Shown: one piece after another, positions 49,181 to 58,123 of the stretch
Position numbering within the stretch: position 1 is the stretch's first letter
Layout: every line of letters begins with the position of its first letter
Program-made: the position numbers and the translations under genes
The notes under the pieces: model-generated
Database searches by the model: none
What the model saw: only the letters and a program-made list of their open reading frames with translations
Told to the model about the DNA's origin: nothing
Origin: an uncultured Porphyromonadaceae bacterium
GTDB taxonomy: Bacteria; Bacteroidota; Bacteroidia; Bacteroidales; Muribaculaceae
NCBI GenBank assembly: GCA_947073495.1
Contig: CAMTMX010000002.1
Location: 27,829 to 91,828, forward strand
DNA length: 64,000 nucleotides
Reading direction: 5' to 3'

Positions 49181-50491
49181 TTAGTTTTCATTGTTGTCGG
49201 AGCTATCCAGACGTGGACGCGGGCGGGGTCTGCGTCTGTTTGTAGGTCTGGCATTCTCCCGGGTATTGTCATTCCCGCTTGCTGAAGAATCCTTGTTGCC
49301 GTTGGCATTATTGTTTTTAGTTTTCTTGTCGGTCGTGGGATTGTCGTGCGGAACGGTGAGACCGAGAGAGTCAGTGATCAGTTCGGCGGCATAGTCGCTT
49401 GCCACACTGTTGCCGAGACGGCGTTTGAGATTCTTGTAGCCCGACAGCTGCCAGTCGCGTTTCGGCGACGGCTGAAGCAGCGGCGAAAGTTCGCGTGCGA
49501 TAGTCGTAGGTGTACAGTTGTGGAGAAGTAGTTCCGGTACGACCGTATTGTTTACGATAAGATTCGGGAGGGAGACATACTTCACCTTCAGCAGCTTCTC
49601 CATCAGACGATACGTCAGTTTCCTGCCGTTGCCACGATAGCACACCACCTGTGGGGTACCGATAAGTGCCGTCTCGAGAGTGGCGGTGCCGGAAGTGACG
49701 ATTGCCGCCTGTGAATACTTCAGAAGGGTGGGAGTCGCACCAAACACCACCTGAAGTCCCGGATCCTGAGCCACCTCACGATAGAATTTCTCCGGCACGG
49801 CGGGGGCTGCCGCCACGGCATATTGGAAATCCGGAAATCTCTTGGCGGCAGCTATCATGATGGGGAGATTATTGCGTATCTCCCCCTTGCGCGAGCCGGG
49901 GAGGAGGGCGATGATAGGCTTCTCCTTATCCTCAAATCCCTGACGCTCCACGAAATGCTTGCGAGGAGGAAGATGACCCATGGAATACTCCACCTCCTGC
50001 ACCGACGGATTCCCGACGTAGGTCACGTTGTAGCCGTGTCGCTTGTAGAAACCTACCTCAAACGGCAGTATGGAGTAGAGATTGTCTACCCACTTCTTGA
50101 TCTTTTTCACACGGTATTCCTTCCATGCCCACACTTTCGGCGATATAAAATAGTCCACTTTTATCCCTAATGAATGGGCATATTTTGCCAGCTTGAGATT
50201 GAAACTCGGATAATCCACGAGAATAAGCACGTCGGGACGATACTCTGCCACGATACGTTTGGCCGTGCGCAGGTTCTTAAGGAGCGTGGGGAGCTTGCGG
50301 AGCACTTCCGAAAAACCCATCACATTCATCATCTCATAATGGATTTCCGGATTCTTACGTGCGGCTTTCGCCATGAGATCCCCGCCGAAAAAACGGAAAT
50401 CAGCATCCGGATCAATTTTTTTCAAGGAATTGATCAGGTTGGAGGCATGAAGGTCGCCGGATGCCTCGCCGGCAATTAGCATATATTTCAT
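49181..50491 (-). CDS. lpxB: Lipid-A-disaccharide synthase with low-complexity C-terminal tail
   Basis: 436 residues from ATG 50491, chosen because MKYMLIAGEASGDLHA is the normal LpxB start (an in-frame ATG at 50578 would add 29 atypical residues). Conserved blocks: FFGGDLM, VDYPSFNLKLAKYAH, YFISPKVWAWKEYRVKKI, LLPGSRKGEIRNNLP, TSGTATLETALIGTPQVVCY. It joins UDP-2,3-diacylglucosamine and lipid X in lipid A synthesis at the inner membrane. After about residue 380 it carries a 55-residue tail rich in Asn/Lys/Asp that ends in Arg-Pro repeats (RRRPRPRPRL), absent from typical LpxB. Confidence 0.95.
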   Translation of the reverse strand: MKYMLIAGEASGDLHASNLINSLKKIDPDADFRFFGGDLMAKAARKNPEIHYEMMNVMGFSEVLRKLPTLLKNLRTAKRIVAEYRPDVLILVDYPSFNLKLAKYAHSLGIKVDYFISPKVWAWKEYRVKKIKKWVDNLYSILPFEVGFYKRHGYNVTYVGNPSVQEVEYSMGHLPPRKHFVERQGFEDKEKPIIALLPGSRKGEIRNNLPIMIAAAKRFPDFQYAVAAAPAVPEKFYREVAQDPGLQVVFGATPTLLKYSQAAIVTSGTATLETALIGTPQVVCYRGNGRKLTYRLMEKLLKVKYVSLPNLIVNNTVVPELLLHNCTPTTIARELSPLLQPSPKRDWQLSGYKNLKRRLGNSVASDYAAELITDSLGLTVPHDNPTTDKKTKNNNANGNKDSSASGNDNTRENARPTNRRRPRPRPRLDSSDNNEN

Positions 50492-50598
50492 CTGGGCTAC
50501 AATCTTATTGATGCCTACGTCTATGCCGGTGGAATCCGGCGGCCGCCGACGCCTTTCACAAAGCGCAATATACGGCATGACGGAAGCGTTTCTTATAT

Positions 50599-52035
50599 AT
50601 GAACGAAATGAAGTACATTTTATTGATACCGCTGGTGATGTTTGGTTTAATATCCACCTCGTGTATCAACGACGATTTCACCGATTCTTCATCGGCGACA
50701 CTCGCGTTTTCTACTGATACGGTAAGTTTTGGAACGGTTTTTACCGATCTCGGCACTCCCACTGCCCGGTTGAAGGTGTTCAACCGCAATAAGAAAGGTG
50801 TGCGCATATCCTCCATCCGGTTTAAGGATTCCGCCACTCCGTTCTCCCTTAATGTGGATGGCGTGAGCGGCACGTCGTTCGGCGATGTGGAGATCAGGGG
50901 TGGGGATTCGATATTCGTATTTATCGAGAGTTTTATCCCGGAGACCTCGGCTGTGGAGCCTTGGAGAGTGGCGGATCAGTTGGAGTTTGTCACTAACGGT
51001 GTCACACAGGAAGTGGAGGTGGAGGCTTGGGCGCAGAACGTGACCCGTCTGAAAGGGGAGAGGATTACTGCCGACACTCGCCTGACACCTAAATTGCCCT
51101 ACCTTGTGTTTGACTCGCTCACCGTGGATAAGGATGCCACGCTCACTATCGACCCCGGCGTCAGGATGCTCTTTCATGACGGCGCCTCATTGATTGTGCA
51201 CGGACGGCTGGAGGCTGTCGGGGAGGTTGGCAATATGATTCATCTGCGTGGAGACCGTATCGACAATGTGCTCCCCGATGTAGGTTATGAAGTACTCTCC
51301 GGACAGTGGGGGGGAGTGGTCATAGCTCCCGAATCGTTCGGCAACCGTATCGAATACGTGGAGATGCAGTCAAGCTCCACCGGATTGCGCGTGGATTCGT
51401 GCGGCGACCTGTCGCGTCAGAAACTGACGCTTGTCAACAGTTGGCTTCACAATTCATCCGGTTCTGTGTTTGAGTCGCGCTACTCAAAGACGGATGCCTA
51501 CGGCTGCTGTTTCTCGGAGTCACCGTTGGCAGTGGTCTCGCTGACGGGTGGTGAGCATGAGTTCGTGCAATGTACCATCGCCAACAACTATCTCTTCACA
51601 GCCGTGACGGAGGCTAATCTCTCATTATATCATTGCCTACCTTCTGATGATGCCGATAATAGAAACTCTCTGATGAAGGCTAATTTCGAGAATTGCATAG
51701 TATGGGGTATAGGCAAGGCGATAAATGAGGGGAAACTCGACGGGTCAGACGTATATCTGAAGAATGTGCTTCTGAGGGCTGATGGCACGGATGACGGGCA
51801 TTTCGTGGAATGTATCTGGAATGAGGATCCCCTTTTCCTGACCATACGGAATGACTACTATTTCAATTATCATCTTCAGCCCGATTCCCCGGCGATAGGG
51901 CGGGGGAATCCCTCCTACGTCAATGCGGCGTGCCTCTACGACATGGATGGCGTGGCGCGTCTGCCTGAACCTACGTCACTCCCCACTCTCGGAGCCTATG
52001 CCGGAGTCTCTTCTGGGGAAGGCGTCGATCATTGA
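50599..52035 (+). CDS. Lipoprotein with predicted right-handed beta-helix
   Basis: 478 residues, lipobox LISTSCIND (cysteine 22; start could also be the ATG at 50608). Residues about 35-150 look like an Ig-like domain (TVSFGTVFTDLGTP...), and 160-450 contain short repeated strands (LTIDPGVRMLFHDGASLIVHG) as in pectate-lyase-like beta-helices, ending in DSPAIGRGNPSYV. Widespread in Bacteroidales, function unknown. Its last 60 bases overlap the 3' end of the convergent gene. It diverges from lpxB. Confidence 0.7.
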   Translation: MNEMKYILLIPLVMFGLISTSCINDDFTDSSSATLAFSTDTVSFGTVFTDLGTPTARLKVFNRNKKGVRISSIRFKDSATPFSLNVDGVSGTSFGDVEIRGGDSIFVFIESFIPETSAVEPWRVADQLEFVTNGVTQEVEVEAWAQNVTRLKGERITADTRLTPKLPYLVFDSLTVDKDATLTIDPGVRMLFHDGASLIVHGRLEAVGEVGNMIHLRGDRIDNVLPDVGYEVLSGQWGGVVIAPESFGNRIEYVEMQSSSTGLRVDSCGDLSRQKLTLVNSWLHNSSGSVFESRYSKTDAYGCCFSESPLAVVSLTGGEHEFVQCTIANNYLFTAVTEANLSLYHCLPSDDADNRNSLMKANFENCIVWGIGKAINEGKLDGSDVYLKNVLLRADGTDDGHFVECIWNEDPLFLTIRNDYYFNYHLQPDSPAIGRGNPSYVNAACLYDMDGVARLPEPTSLPTLGAYAGVSSGEGVDH

Positions 52036-52848
52036 GCCGGGAGTGGCATTGATGATCTCTATGCCGCGTGAGCGTGCATAGTCGGCGATATGCCAGTAGC
52101 TGCGGAAGGCTATTGTCATGCTGCCGAGCACGTCGTGCAACCGTAGCCCCTTGTAGGTTTCGCGGACGCGGGCATGTTCCTTCTCGTTGTCCTTATAGAA
52201 GTGAGGCTGAACGCTGACCACGAAATTCTCGTCGTCTACGCTGAGCGTGCGCGTCCATGTGTGGTCGGCACCGCAGAGGTATATCTTGCGGTAGCCTTCG
52301 CGTATCGCTGTCATGATGGCGGGTATCATCACGTTGCGAGGGCGCGGCATACCCAATCCGGAATCGAATATGGAATGTGACAGCCATTTGTAACCCTCAA
52401 TCGGGGTGAGGTTGAAGGTAGCCAAAGTAAGATTGGTGTTATCCATGGTTAATCCCAAAGCAAAGTCTGCAAATTTGAGTGGGACGCAGACGGTCATATC
52501 CCAGCTGACCTTATCCAATTCCTGCCACAGTCGCGCCACGTTGGGGTCGGTGTCATTCCCGGAGAAGAAATGACCGTCGGCAAGTATGTAGTATTGCGGT
52601 CGGAGGGAGAAGAAGTCGGGGGTGTTGGCAGCGAAATTCACAGCCATGAGGTCGTTGGAGCATAACCATTCGCTGTCGTTGTCGATGGTCTGCCGCAATG
52701 ACGGACCGTTACCCATGATGACGATGGCTTTCCCCTCTTTCACAGGGCGACGGGGCGACACACTGCGCGCTTGCAGCGCGATCTTAAGTAATGATGCCGC
52801 TGAAGCGGCAGTGTCGGAGAGGAATGATTGCAGTTTATCGGTCTTCAT
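51976..52848 (-). CDS. MptE-like/DUF115-family protein
   Basis: 290 residues, no signal peptide. IVIMGNGPSLRQTI (about 43-56), YILADGHFF and KIYLCGADHTW match the pattern of the DUF115/MptE-like group, related in fold to glycosyl- and nucleotidyl-transferases; in Bacteroidales such genes often lie with surface polysaccharide genes. The substrate is unknown. It follows the epimerase gene after a single base, so both are in one operon. Confidence 0.7.
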   Translation of the reverse strand: MKTDKLQSFLSDTAASAASLLKIALQARSVSPRRPVKEGKAIVIMGNGPSLRQTIDNDSEWLCSNDLMAVNFAANTPDFFSLRPQYYILADGHFFSGNDTDPNVARLWQELDKVSWDMTVCVPLKFADFALGLTMDNTNLTLATFNLTPIEGYKWLSHSIFDSGLGMPRPRNVMIPAIMTAIREGYRKIYLCGADHTWTRTLSVDDENFVVSVQPHFYKDNEKEHARVRETYKGLRLHDVLGSMTIAFRSYWHIADYARSRGIEIINATPGSMIDAFPRRDSGIGSESGE

Positions 52849-52849
52849 T

Positions 52850-53776
52850 TTATTTCTCGGAGTAGGGGTAGGTTGGGTCGGTTCGGGAGATCACATCAAG
52901 GGTGTTGTGAAATGTAATTCCGGATTTTTCGATTAGTTTGGAGCCGTCAAAGGTCAGGGTTTTCATCCGTTCAGTGACTACTTTGGGGTTGAGGTTTTGG
53001 TTTATTACCGGAATGAATCTTCCGAGACGCCATATCCATTCCGCCCAATCGGGGGTGAGACATGTTATACGTTTCTGTTTCCCTGCATTTGCTGTCATGG
53101 CTTCCATGAGGTCTACGAGTCGAGGTGATTTTCCGTCGGAGGCATTGTATATGCCGCCGATGGTATATACCTCCTTTATTGCGCGTGCTACGTCGTAGGC
53201 TGTCACGATGCTGAGTCGGGCATCATTGCCGCAGATGTGTATGTAGCGACCGTTGACGGCATCTCTGAACATGCGGAGTGTCTCGCCGCCAACACCGTTG
53301 CCAAACATACGGGCGGGGCGTATTATCGTGAGACAAGTCTGATGTCGGCTTGCAAAGGTCTCGCATTTTGTCTCTGCACCTTTCTTCGACAATCCTGTCG
53401 GACTCTCCGGTATGATGGGTTGCCCCTCTGTTATCTCTGTTCCCTCCTCTGCGCCATACACTTGCCAGCTGCTGATGTAGACCATGTATCGTGGTGGATG
53501 TGAGTCAAGAGCATCCATAAGGTTGACAGTGCCGTCTACGTTTAATTTTGCATTATCATAATCATTCTCTTCCGATCCGGCGCAATGCACGACGATATCG
53601 AAACTCTGAGAACCGAAATCGGGAGCTCCGGTCTTGAGATTGCACCGGAAATCGTTATCTTCACCTCTTCCAAGCGTGAAAACACGGTAGTCCGGATCTG
53701 AACCGAATATCTCCTTCAAGTAGCGTCCCAGCATACCCGATGCGCCGGTGATCAATATGTCTTTCTTTTCTTCCAT
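52850..53776 (-). CDS. NAD(P)-dependent epimerase/dehydratase (extended SDR) lacking the catalytic tyrosine
   Basis: 308 residues. The dinucleotide loop is ILITGASGMLGRYL (about 6-19), followed by VVHCAGSEEND and VYISSWQVYG. The place of the YxxxK catalytic motif reads SPTGLSKKGAE, with Thr where Tyr is expected. The fold is that of sugar-nucleotide epimerases and reductases; catalysis may be lost or altered. It is first in the operon with the MptE-like gene and has a good promoter. Confidence 0.85.
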   Translation of the reverse strand: MEEKKDILITGASGMLGRYLKEIFGSDPDYRVFTLGRGEDNDFRCNLKTGAPDFGSQSFDIVVHCAGSEENDYDNAKLNVDGTVNLMDALDSHPPRYMVYISSWQVYGAEEGTEITEGQPIIPESPTGLSKKGAETKCETFASRHQTCLTIIRPARMFGNGVGGETLRMFRDAVNGRYIHICGNDARLSIVTAYDVARAIKEVYTIGGIYNASDGKSPRLVDLMEAMTANAGKQKRITCLTPDWAEWIWRLGRFIPVINQNLNPKVVTERMKTLTFDGSKLIEKSGITFHNTLDVISRTDPTYPYSEK

Positions 53777-53870
53777 TGGAATTTATTGCCTAATGCTTGG
53801 ATTTTAAGGAATAAAATACTAATTTTACCCATGTTAAGAGGTGAATGTAAAAATTTATGTTTTTACACTT

Positions 53871-53902
53871 CAAATTTATGTTTTTTTGCTGACATGAGCA
53901 AA
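53871..53902 (-). promoter_or_regulatory. Promoter of the epimerase/MptE-like operon
   Basis: On the minus strand TTTG (53902-53899), 20 bases, TAAATTTG (53878-53871), about 95 bases before the start codon. The -33 TTTG is itself part of a second TAAATTTG. Confidence 0.65.
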
Positions 53903-53987
53903 TTTACTTCTTTTTATGAAGTTTGAATCACCCCCAAGTTTCAGTGAAAAAGTTACGGTTGTACAAATTTTTATTAAATAAAAGTGT

Positions 53988-55019
53988 ATGAAGATTAGCC
54001 AAATTTTAGGGATAACAATTGTTGCAGGCATACTTTTTGAATTGCCTTCATGTGGAAGAACAAATTCTTCTGCATCTGATATGCTTTTTGAGCAAACGGA
54101 TTCGATTGCGTGGACTGTGTTGGGAGGTGATGATATTATCCCTTTCGCAAATGATATGTTGGTCACGGATTCCTCGATTTATGTATTAGGGCTTGCTAAT
54201 GGGAAGTGGCTTCATATATACAATCAGGAAGGTAAGTTGTCAACTTCCAAACTGAGTCAAGGGAAAAGCTCGGAAGAGGCAGTCAATGCAATTGGCATGA
54301 ATATTGAATCGGATACACTTCTCTCTGTATATGATCATGACATTTCAGTTGTCAAGATTCTTAATACAGATACATGGGAGATTGATAATTCAATAAATCT
54401 GCACAATTCGTTGCCGGTGGTATGGCAGGCGTCCACTATCGGTAAAGATTTAGTGCTCGTAAACCATCCCTCTATAAAAGGAGAGGAGGATATGGTGAGA
54501 GGTTTTTCAATTGTTGATGCCAAAAGTGATAAAGTCATATCTACGTATGATTCCATACCGGATGTATTCAAGGATAACCCGATGATGTTGATGGCACAGG
54601 AGAATCTTTCCGTAGCACCGGATGGAGTGCATTTTGTCTCTGTGACCGGATTAGGTGGGACAATTGAGACTTTTGAGGTAAAGGATGGTAATATTCATCC
54701 GCTCTACTCCTCAGTAGTGTTTCCATTGGATTTTGTTGATGTCAATGGTATGAAGCAGATTGTTCCGGATCCGATATTAGGCTTTTTCTCGGTGTGTGCT
54801 GCTGATGATTATTGGTTGGCATCTTATGCCGGGACAAAAAATGACAAGGATCTTACAAAAATCGGGATTTGGGATTGGAAAGGCAAGCCTATCCGAGGCA
54901 TAAAGACCGACAAGTTGATAATGAAACTCGCTATAAGTCCTGATGGCAGACAATTATATGGTCTTTTGATGGAAGATGATGGATCGTTTTCCTTTGGGAC
55001 AATCAATCTTGATAATTGA
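53988..55019 (+). CDS. BF3164-like beta-propeller lipoprotein
   Basis: 343 residues with lipobox ELPSCGRTN (cysteine 22). Blades such as GLANGKWLHIYNQEGKL and WDWKGKPIRGIKTD follow the BF3164-like six-bladed pattern. It is related in layout to the lipoprotein at 27581. Function unknown; monocistronic. Confidence 0.72.
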   Translation: MKISQILGITIVAGILFELPSCGRTNSSASDMLFEQTDSIAWTVLGGDDIIPFANDMLVTDSSIYVLGLANGKWLHIYNQEGKLSTSKLSQGKSSEEAVNAIGMNIESDTLLSVYDHDISVVKILNTDTWEIDNSINLHNSLPVVWQASTIGKDLVLVNHPSIKGEEDMVRGFSIVDAKSDKVISTYDSIPDVFKDNPMMLMAQENLSVAPDGVHFVSVTGLGGTIETFEVKDGNIHPLYSSVVFPLDFVDVNGMKQIVPDPILGFFSVCAADDYWLASYAGTKNDKDLTKIGIWDWKGKPIRGIKTDKLIMKLAISPDGRQLYGLLMEDDGSFSFGTINLDN

Positions 55020-55111
55020 ATAAAATGTGGACTGCAATTGTAGATTCCGATTCACTTCATTTTAATTTCAAATAAAATCTATAAAAATATAGTTTATGTG
55101 GAGTCTTATTG

Positions 55112-55142
55112 TTGTGAAATAGATTCTAAAGTATTACTTTTG
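55112..55142 (+). promoter_or_regulatory. Promoter of the small membrane protein gene
   Basis: TTG (55112-55114), 20 bases, TACTTTTG (55135-55142), 34 bases before the GTG start. Confidence 0.7.
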
Positions 55143-55176
55143 TTTCGTAAGATGAAGTGAAATAAATATTTTTAGG

Positions 55177-55431
55177 GTGAAGGAATTGATAAGACGTGTG
55201 AGGATATGGTTGGCGGGGTTGACGTTCCGGACGGGTGTCATTGTCGCCTGTGTGTGCGTGGTGTGTTATGCCATGTCGTTCCTGCAGATGCTTCTTCCGC
55301 TATCGGTGACTGCGAAAGGGGTGCTTTGGACCATCTTCTTCGGTCTGGCGAAGACTGCACAATACACTGCCCTCGCAATACTCGGCACATCGGGTTATCA
55401 GCGGCTCAAACGTATCTTCGTAAGGCGTTGA
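55177..55431 (+). CDS. Small two-helix inner-membrane protein
   Basis: 84 residues from a GTG start. Two hydrophobic helices (VIVACVCVVCYAMSFLQMLL and VLWTIFFGLAKTAQYTALAI) with basic ends (KELIRRVRIW; RLKRIFVRR). The length and clear topology, plus a well-placed promoter, support a real gene. No function recognised. Confidence 0.6.
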   Translation: MKELIRRVRIWLAGLTFRTGVIVACVCVVCYAMSFLQMLLPLSVTAKGVLWTIFFGLAKTAQYTALAILGTSGYQRLKRIFVRR

Positions 55432-55823
55432 CGCATGCATTGGATGAGATGTGGCACTTTTCTTAAATTCTGACTTAAATTTACGGCTTAAATTTATGGC
55501 TAAAGCGTAAAACAAAACATGCCGTTGTGGCGTTGAATGGATAGAGTTTTATGTAAAGAATGTCAGACCCGACTGTCGCACTCTTCGCATGATGCGGTGA
55601 TGAGGCGGTCACTTATAAAAATAAGAAATAGAAATGAAACATCAAGATTCCTCTCCCGATATGATTATCCGCAAAGTGCGGCGATTCCCTTTAGGTTTAT
55701 TACGTGTGGTGCGCAGTCTTGAACACCTCAAACGTTTCCATTTCCTTTGACAAGAATCGCATACTGTCACTTCGGGCCCGACATCCAAACAGACGAAACG
55801 ATAACTTAAATATTATAAAACTT
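55432..55823. other. Intergenic region upstream of ferritin
   Basis: About 390 bases without a convincing gene. It holds three 13-bp tandem repeats at 55461-55499 (CTTAAATTTACGG-like) and a small hairpin CCGC-AAAGT-GCGG at 55668-55680. No clear promoter consensus for the ferritin gene was found. Confidence 0.4.
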
Positions 55824-56342
55824 ATGATCAGCAAGAAAATAGTTGATGCACTTAATGAGCAGATCAACTGGGAATTTTGGTCAGGCTATCTGTATCTTTC
55901 CATGGCGAATTATTTCGAGGAGGAAGGTCGCAAAGGTATGGCAAACTGGTTTCGCGTGCAGTTCAAGGAGGAATTTGACCACGCCCAGATTTTTATCAAT
56001 TATCTGAACGCACGCGGCGGAAAGGTGGTTCTTTCTCCCATAAACGCAGTGCCCCAAGGTTGGGAATCTCCATTGGCAGCTTTCGCAGCCACGCTTGCGC
56101 ATGAGCAGGAGGTGACACGACGTATCCACGACCTCTATGCCCTCGCAGAGGAGGAGAGAGATTTCGCTACTCGTCAGAAACTGAATTGGTTTGTGGCTGA
56201 GCAGGTGGAGGAGGAAGAGACCGTGAAGGATATTATCGACAACCTCACTCTCGTAGGCACTGACGGCACCGGTATATATCAGATCGACAGTAAACTCGGT
56301 GCACGTACTTACGTGCCGGCTGCTCCGCTGGCAGAAAAATAA
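55824..56342 (+). CDS. ftnA: Bacterial non-heme ferritin
   Basis: 172 residues from ATG 55824, the normal ferritin start (MISKKIVDALNEQINWEFWS); an in-frame extension back to 55704 is rejected. Ferroxidase ligands are present: E17 in NWEFWS, E50 and H53 in KEEFDHAQ, E94 in HEQEV and the glutamine in AEQVEEE. It oxidises and stores iron in a 24-subunit cage in the cytoplasm. Monocistronic with a terminator. Confidence 0.96.
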   Translation: MISKKIVDALNEQINWEFWSGYLYLSMANYFEEEGRKGMANWFRVQFKEEFDHAQIFINYLNARGGKVVLSPINAVPQGWESPLAAFAATLAHEQEVTRRIHDLYALAEEERDFATRQKLNWFVAEQVEEEETVKDIIDNLTLVGTDGTGIYQIDSKLGARTYVPAAPLAEK

Positions 56343-56393
56343 GCCGGCTCCGGTCAGTATATGAAGGAATAATACAAAAAACAGAATAAAAAG

Positions 56394-56424
56394 TAAGCGC
56401 AGCTCATGGAGTTGCGCTTATTTT
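56394..56424 (+). terminator. Intrinsic terminator after ferritin
   Basis: An 11-12 bp stem (AAGCGCAGCTC with GAGTTGCGCTT, one G-T pair) with a 3-base loop, then ATTTTG. Confidence 0.8.
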
Positions 56425-56429
56425 GTAGG

Positions 56430-56741
56430 TATAAATATGGGTATATAAATAACGGCATCCCCGAAGGAATGCCGTAAATATTAGAATTTAAGGCTCTATA
56501 AATACTCATGTTCGGCTTGCTGACGTTTCACAACGTCGTTAGGCCATATCTTACTACTAACTTAATTCGTCATATTATGAAATATCTTACTCTATTGTCG
56601 ATATAATCTTGTTTGATATCACCTGATTTCAGGCATTTGGATCATGCCTCAGCCCGAAGATGATATTTTGACGCAAAATTAATCATTATTTTGTATTTAT
56701 CGTAAAATATTTGAGGTAAAGTTTTTTTAATGCTAAAAACT
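56430..56741. other. Hairpin-rich region between convergent genes
   Basis: Holds at least three more small hairpins: ACGGCAT/ATGCCGT (56452-56475), GACGTT/AACGTC near 56525 and AGGCAT/ATGCCT near 56635. Some may end the minus-strand M64 transcript. No gene is seen. Confidence 0.45.
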
Positions 56742-58082
56742 TCACTCTGTGTAGAAGTTGATGAGCTTTGTTAGGGCTGCCTCGCATACGGGGCAGAAGG
56801 TGGGATGGTAGTTGTCGCGCATACGGCATGTCTCAACCGGACGATATACCCCTTTCTTTTTGTAGCCACCACCTTCAAACACACCGACCACCTGCTTGTC
56901 GCCCTTCTTGGCATTACCTTTCTGCTTCATACGCTCCTCGCGTGTGCCGCCTTTATCCACCCATGGGGTCGGCACCGGAGTGCCCGGAGTTATCATATCC
57001 TTCCATTTGGAATCGAAATCCACGAGCGTCGTTATGTTCGGTTCCCATGGCTCAATGTCGAGTGGATACGTGCCGTCCTCCTCTCCGTCGTAGAAATATT
57101 CGTCGGCAAGTCCGCCGAAGCTGTGCCCGAACTCATGTACGGTGACGGGAAGCGTGAATTGGTTTTTTGCGGCTGCGATATGGTATGAATTGTAGATACC
57201 ACCTCCTCCGTATTCATCCGTATTGACCAGCACCATTATATGCTCGTAGGGGATGCCGCTGAGAGCATCGTGCATCTTTTTCACGTGGGGGGAGGTGAGA
57301 TAACGGGATGAATAGAATGTGCTGTAGTGCGATCCGAAAGCCGTATCTTTCCATTGCTTCTTCAGCGGCACACTGACGCCACTCTCGCGTGATGGCACCA
57401 TCACTGCCACGAAGTTGAATTTATCCTTATTGGAGGCATACGGCTCGTATGACAGCATCACATCCGCGAATTTCTGTGCATGGTTGATGAATGAGTCCAT
57501 CTCTTCAGGGCGGTATCCCTCGGCAATCATAGCCACGTCGATAGCTTTCTTCGGGTCGCCACCTTTATGTATGTATTTATGAGGATATGGATTCTCACCT
57601 TTTATGGCTACGAGCTCATCATCCGGACGGTAGAGGTGGGTCATTGTCCCGATAGGCTTGTGGCGGTTGTCGCGAAGCTCAACCGTGATTTCCGCCTCAC
57701 GCTTGGGTAAGGGCACCTGGAAGGAATTTTCAAAAGAATTGTTTACCGATTTTGCTTCCGGAGTATTGATCCATTCTTGAAATAGCGAGGAGAATGAATT
57801 CATGTAGAGAGTGTCGCGGGTCTGCGGGTCAATGACGGTGATTGTGCCGTTACCGAGATACGGAGCCTCCTTTAGATGGGCGCGACGTCCGTACCATCCG
57901 GCGGATTTCGACTGGGAGTCGAGCATGATGTGTATTCCGGAGGGACCACCACCGAATATGTAGTCCACGCGTAGAGTGCTGTCGGCAAAGTTCTTGCAGA
58001 ATCCGCATCCGGCATGACCATCTGCTGCGGCAGTCGAAAGTGCCGCGGCAATGAAAAGTGTGCTTAAACTGAATTTTTTCAT
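56742..58082 (-). CDS. M64-family zinc metallopeptidase (IgA peptidase M64 type), secreted
   Basis: 446 residues with a signal peptide. VTVHEFGHSFGGLADEY supplies the zinc motif HExxHxxGxxD (H316, E317, H320). The N-terminal half is the M64 beta-rich domain and the C-terminal half the catalytic region with YRPVETCRMRDNYHPTFCP, typical of Bacteroidales members. In characterised relatives the peptidase acts on immunoglobulins or mucin-like proteins; the target here is not known. It follows GH31 by 41 bases, likely as an operon. Confidence 0.93.
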   Translation of the reverse strand: MKKFSLSTLFIAAALSTAAADGHAGCGFCKNFADSTLRVDYIFGGGPSGIHIMLDSQSKSAGWYGRRAHLKEAPYLGNGTITVIDPQTRDTLYMNSFSSLFQEWINTPEAKSVNNSFENSFQVPLPKREAEITVELRDNRHKPIGTMTHLYRPDDELVAIKGENPYPHKYIHKGGDPKKAIDVAMIAEGYRPEEMDSFINHAQKFADVMLSYEPYASNKDKFNFVAVMVPSRESGVSVPLKKQWKDTAFGSHYSTFYSSRYLTSPHVKKMHDALSGIPYEHIMVLVNTDEYGGGGIYNSYHIAAAKNQFTLPVTVHEFGHSFGGLADEYFYDGEEDGTYPLDIEPWEPNITTLVDFDSKWKDMITPGTPVPTPWVDKGGTREERMKQKGNAKKGDKQVVGVFEGGGYKKKGVYRPVETCRMRDNYHPTFCPVCEAALTKLINFYTE

Positions 58083-58123
58083 CTGAATGTAGTATTAGGT
58101 TGAAAGAAAATACGAAAAACAGG

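Noticed and set aside
50492..50578. 29-residue extension of LpxB
   Set aside because: The conserved LpxB start aligns with ATG 50491; the extension would overlap the divergent promoter region.
55537..55722. 61-codon frame in the ferritin upstream region
   Set aside because: No start signal, no conserved pattern, and the composition is like surrounding non-coding DNA.
55704..55823. 40-residue N-terminal extension of ferritin
   Set aside because: The normal ferritin N terminus starts at 55824 and the upstream part has no family similarity.
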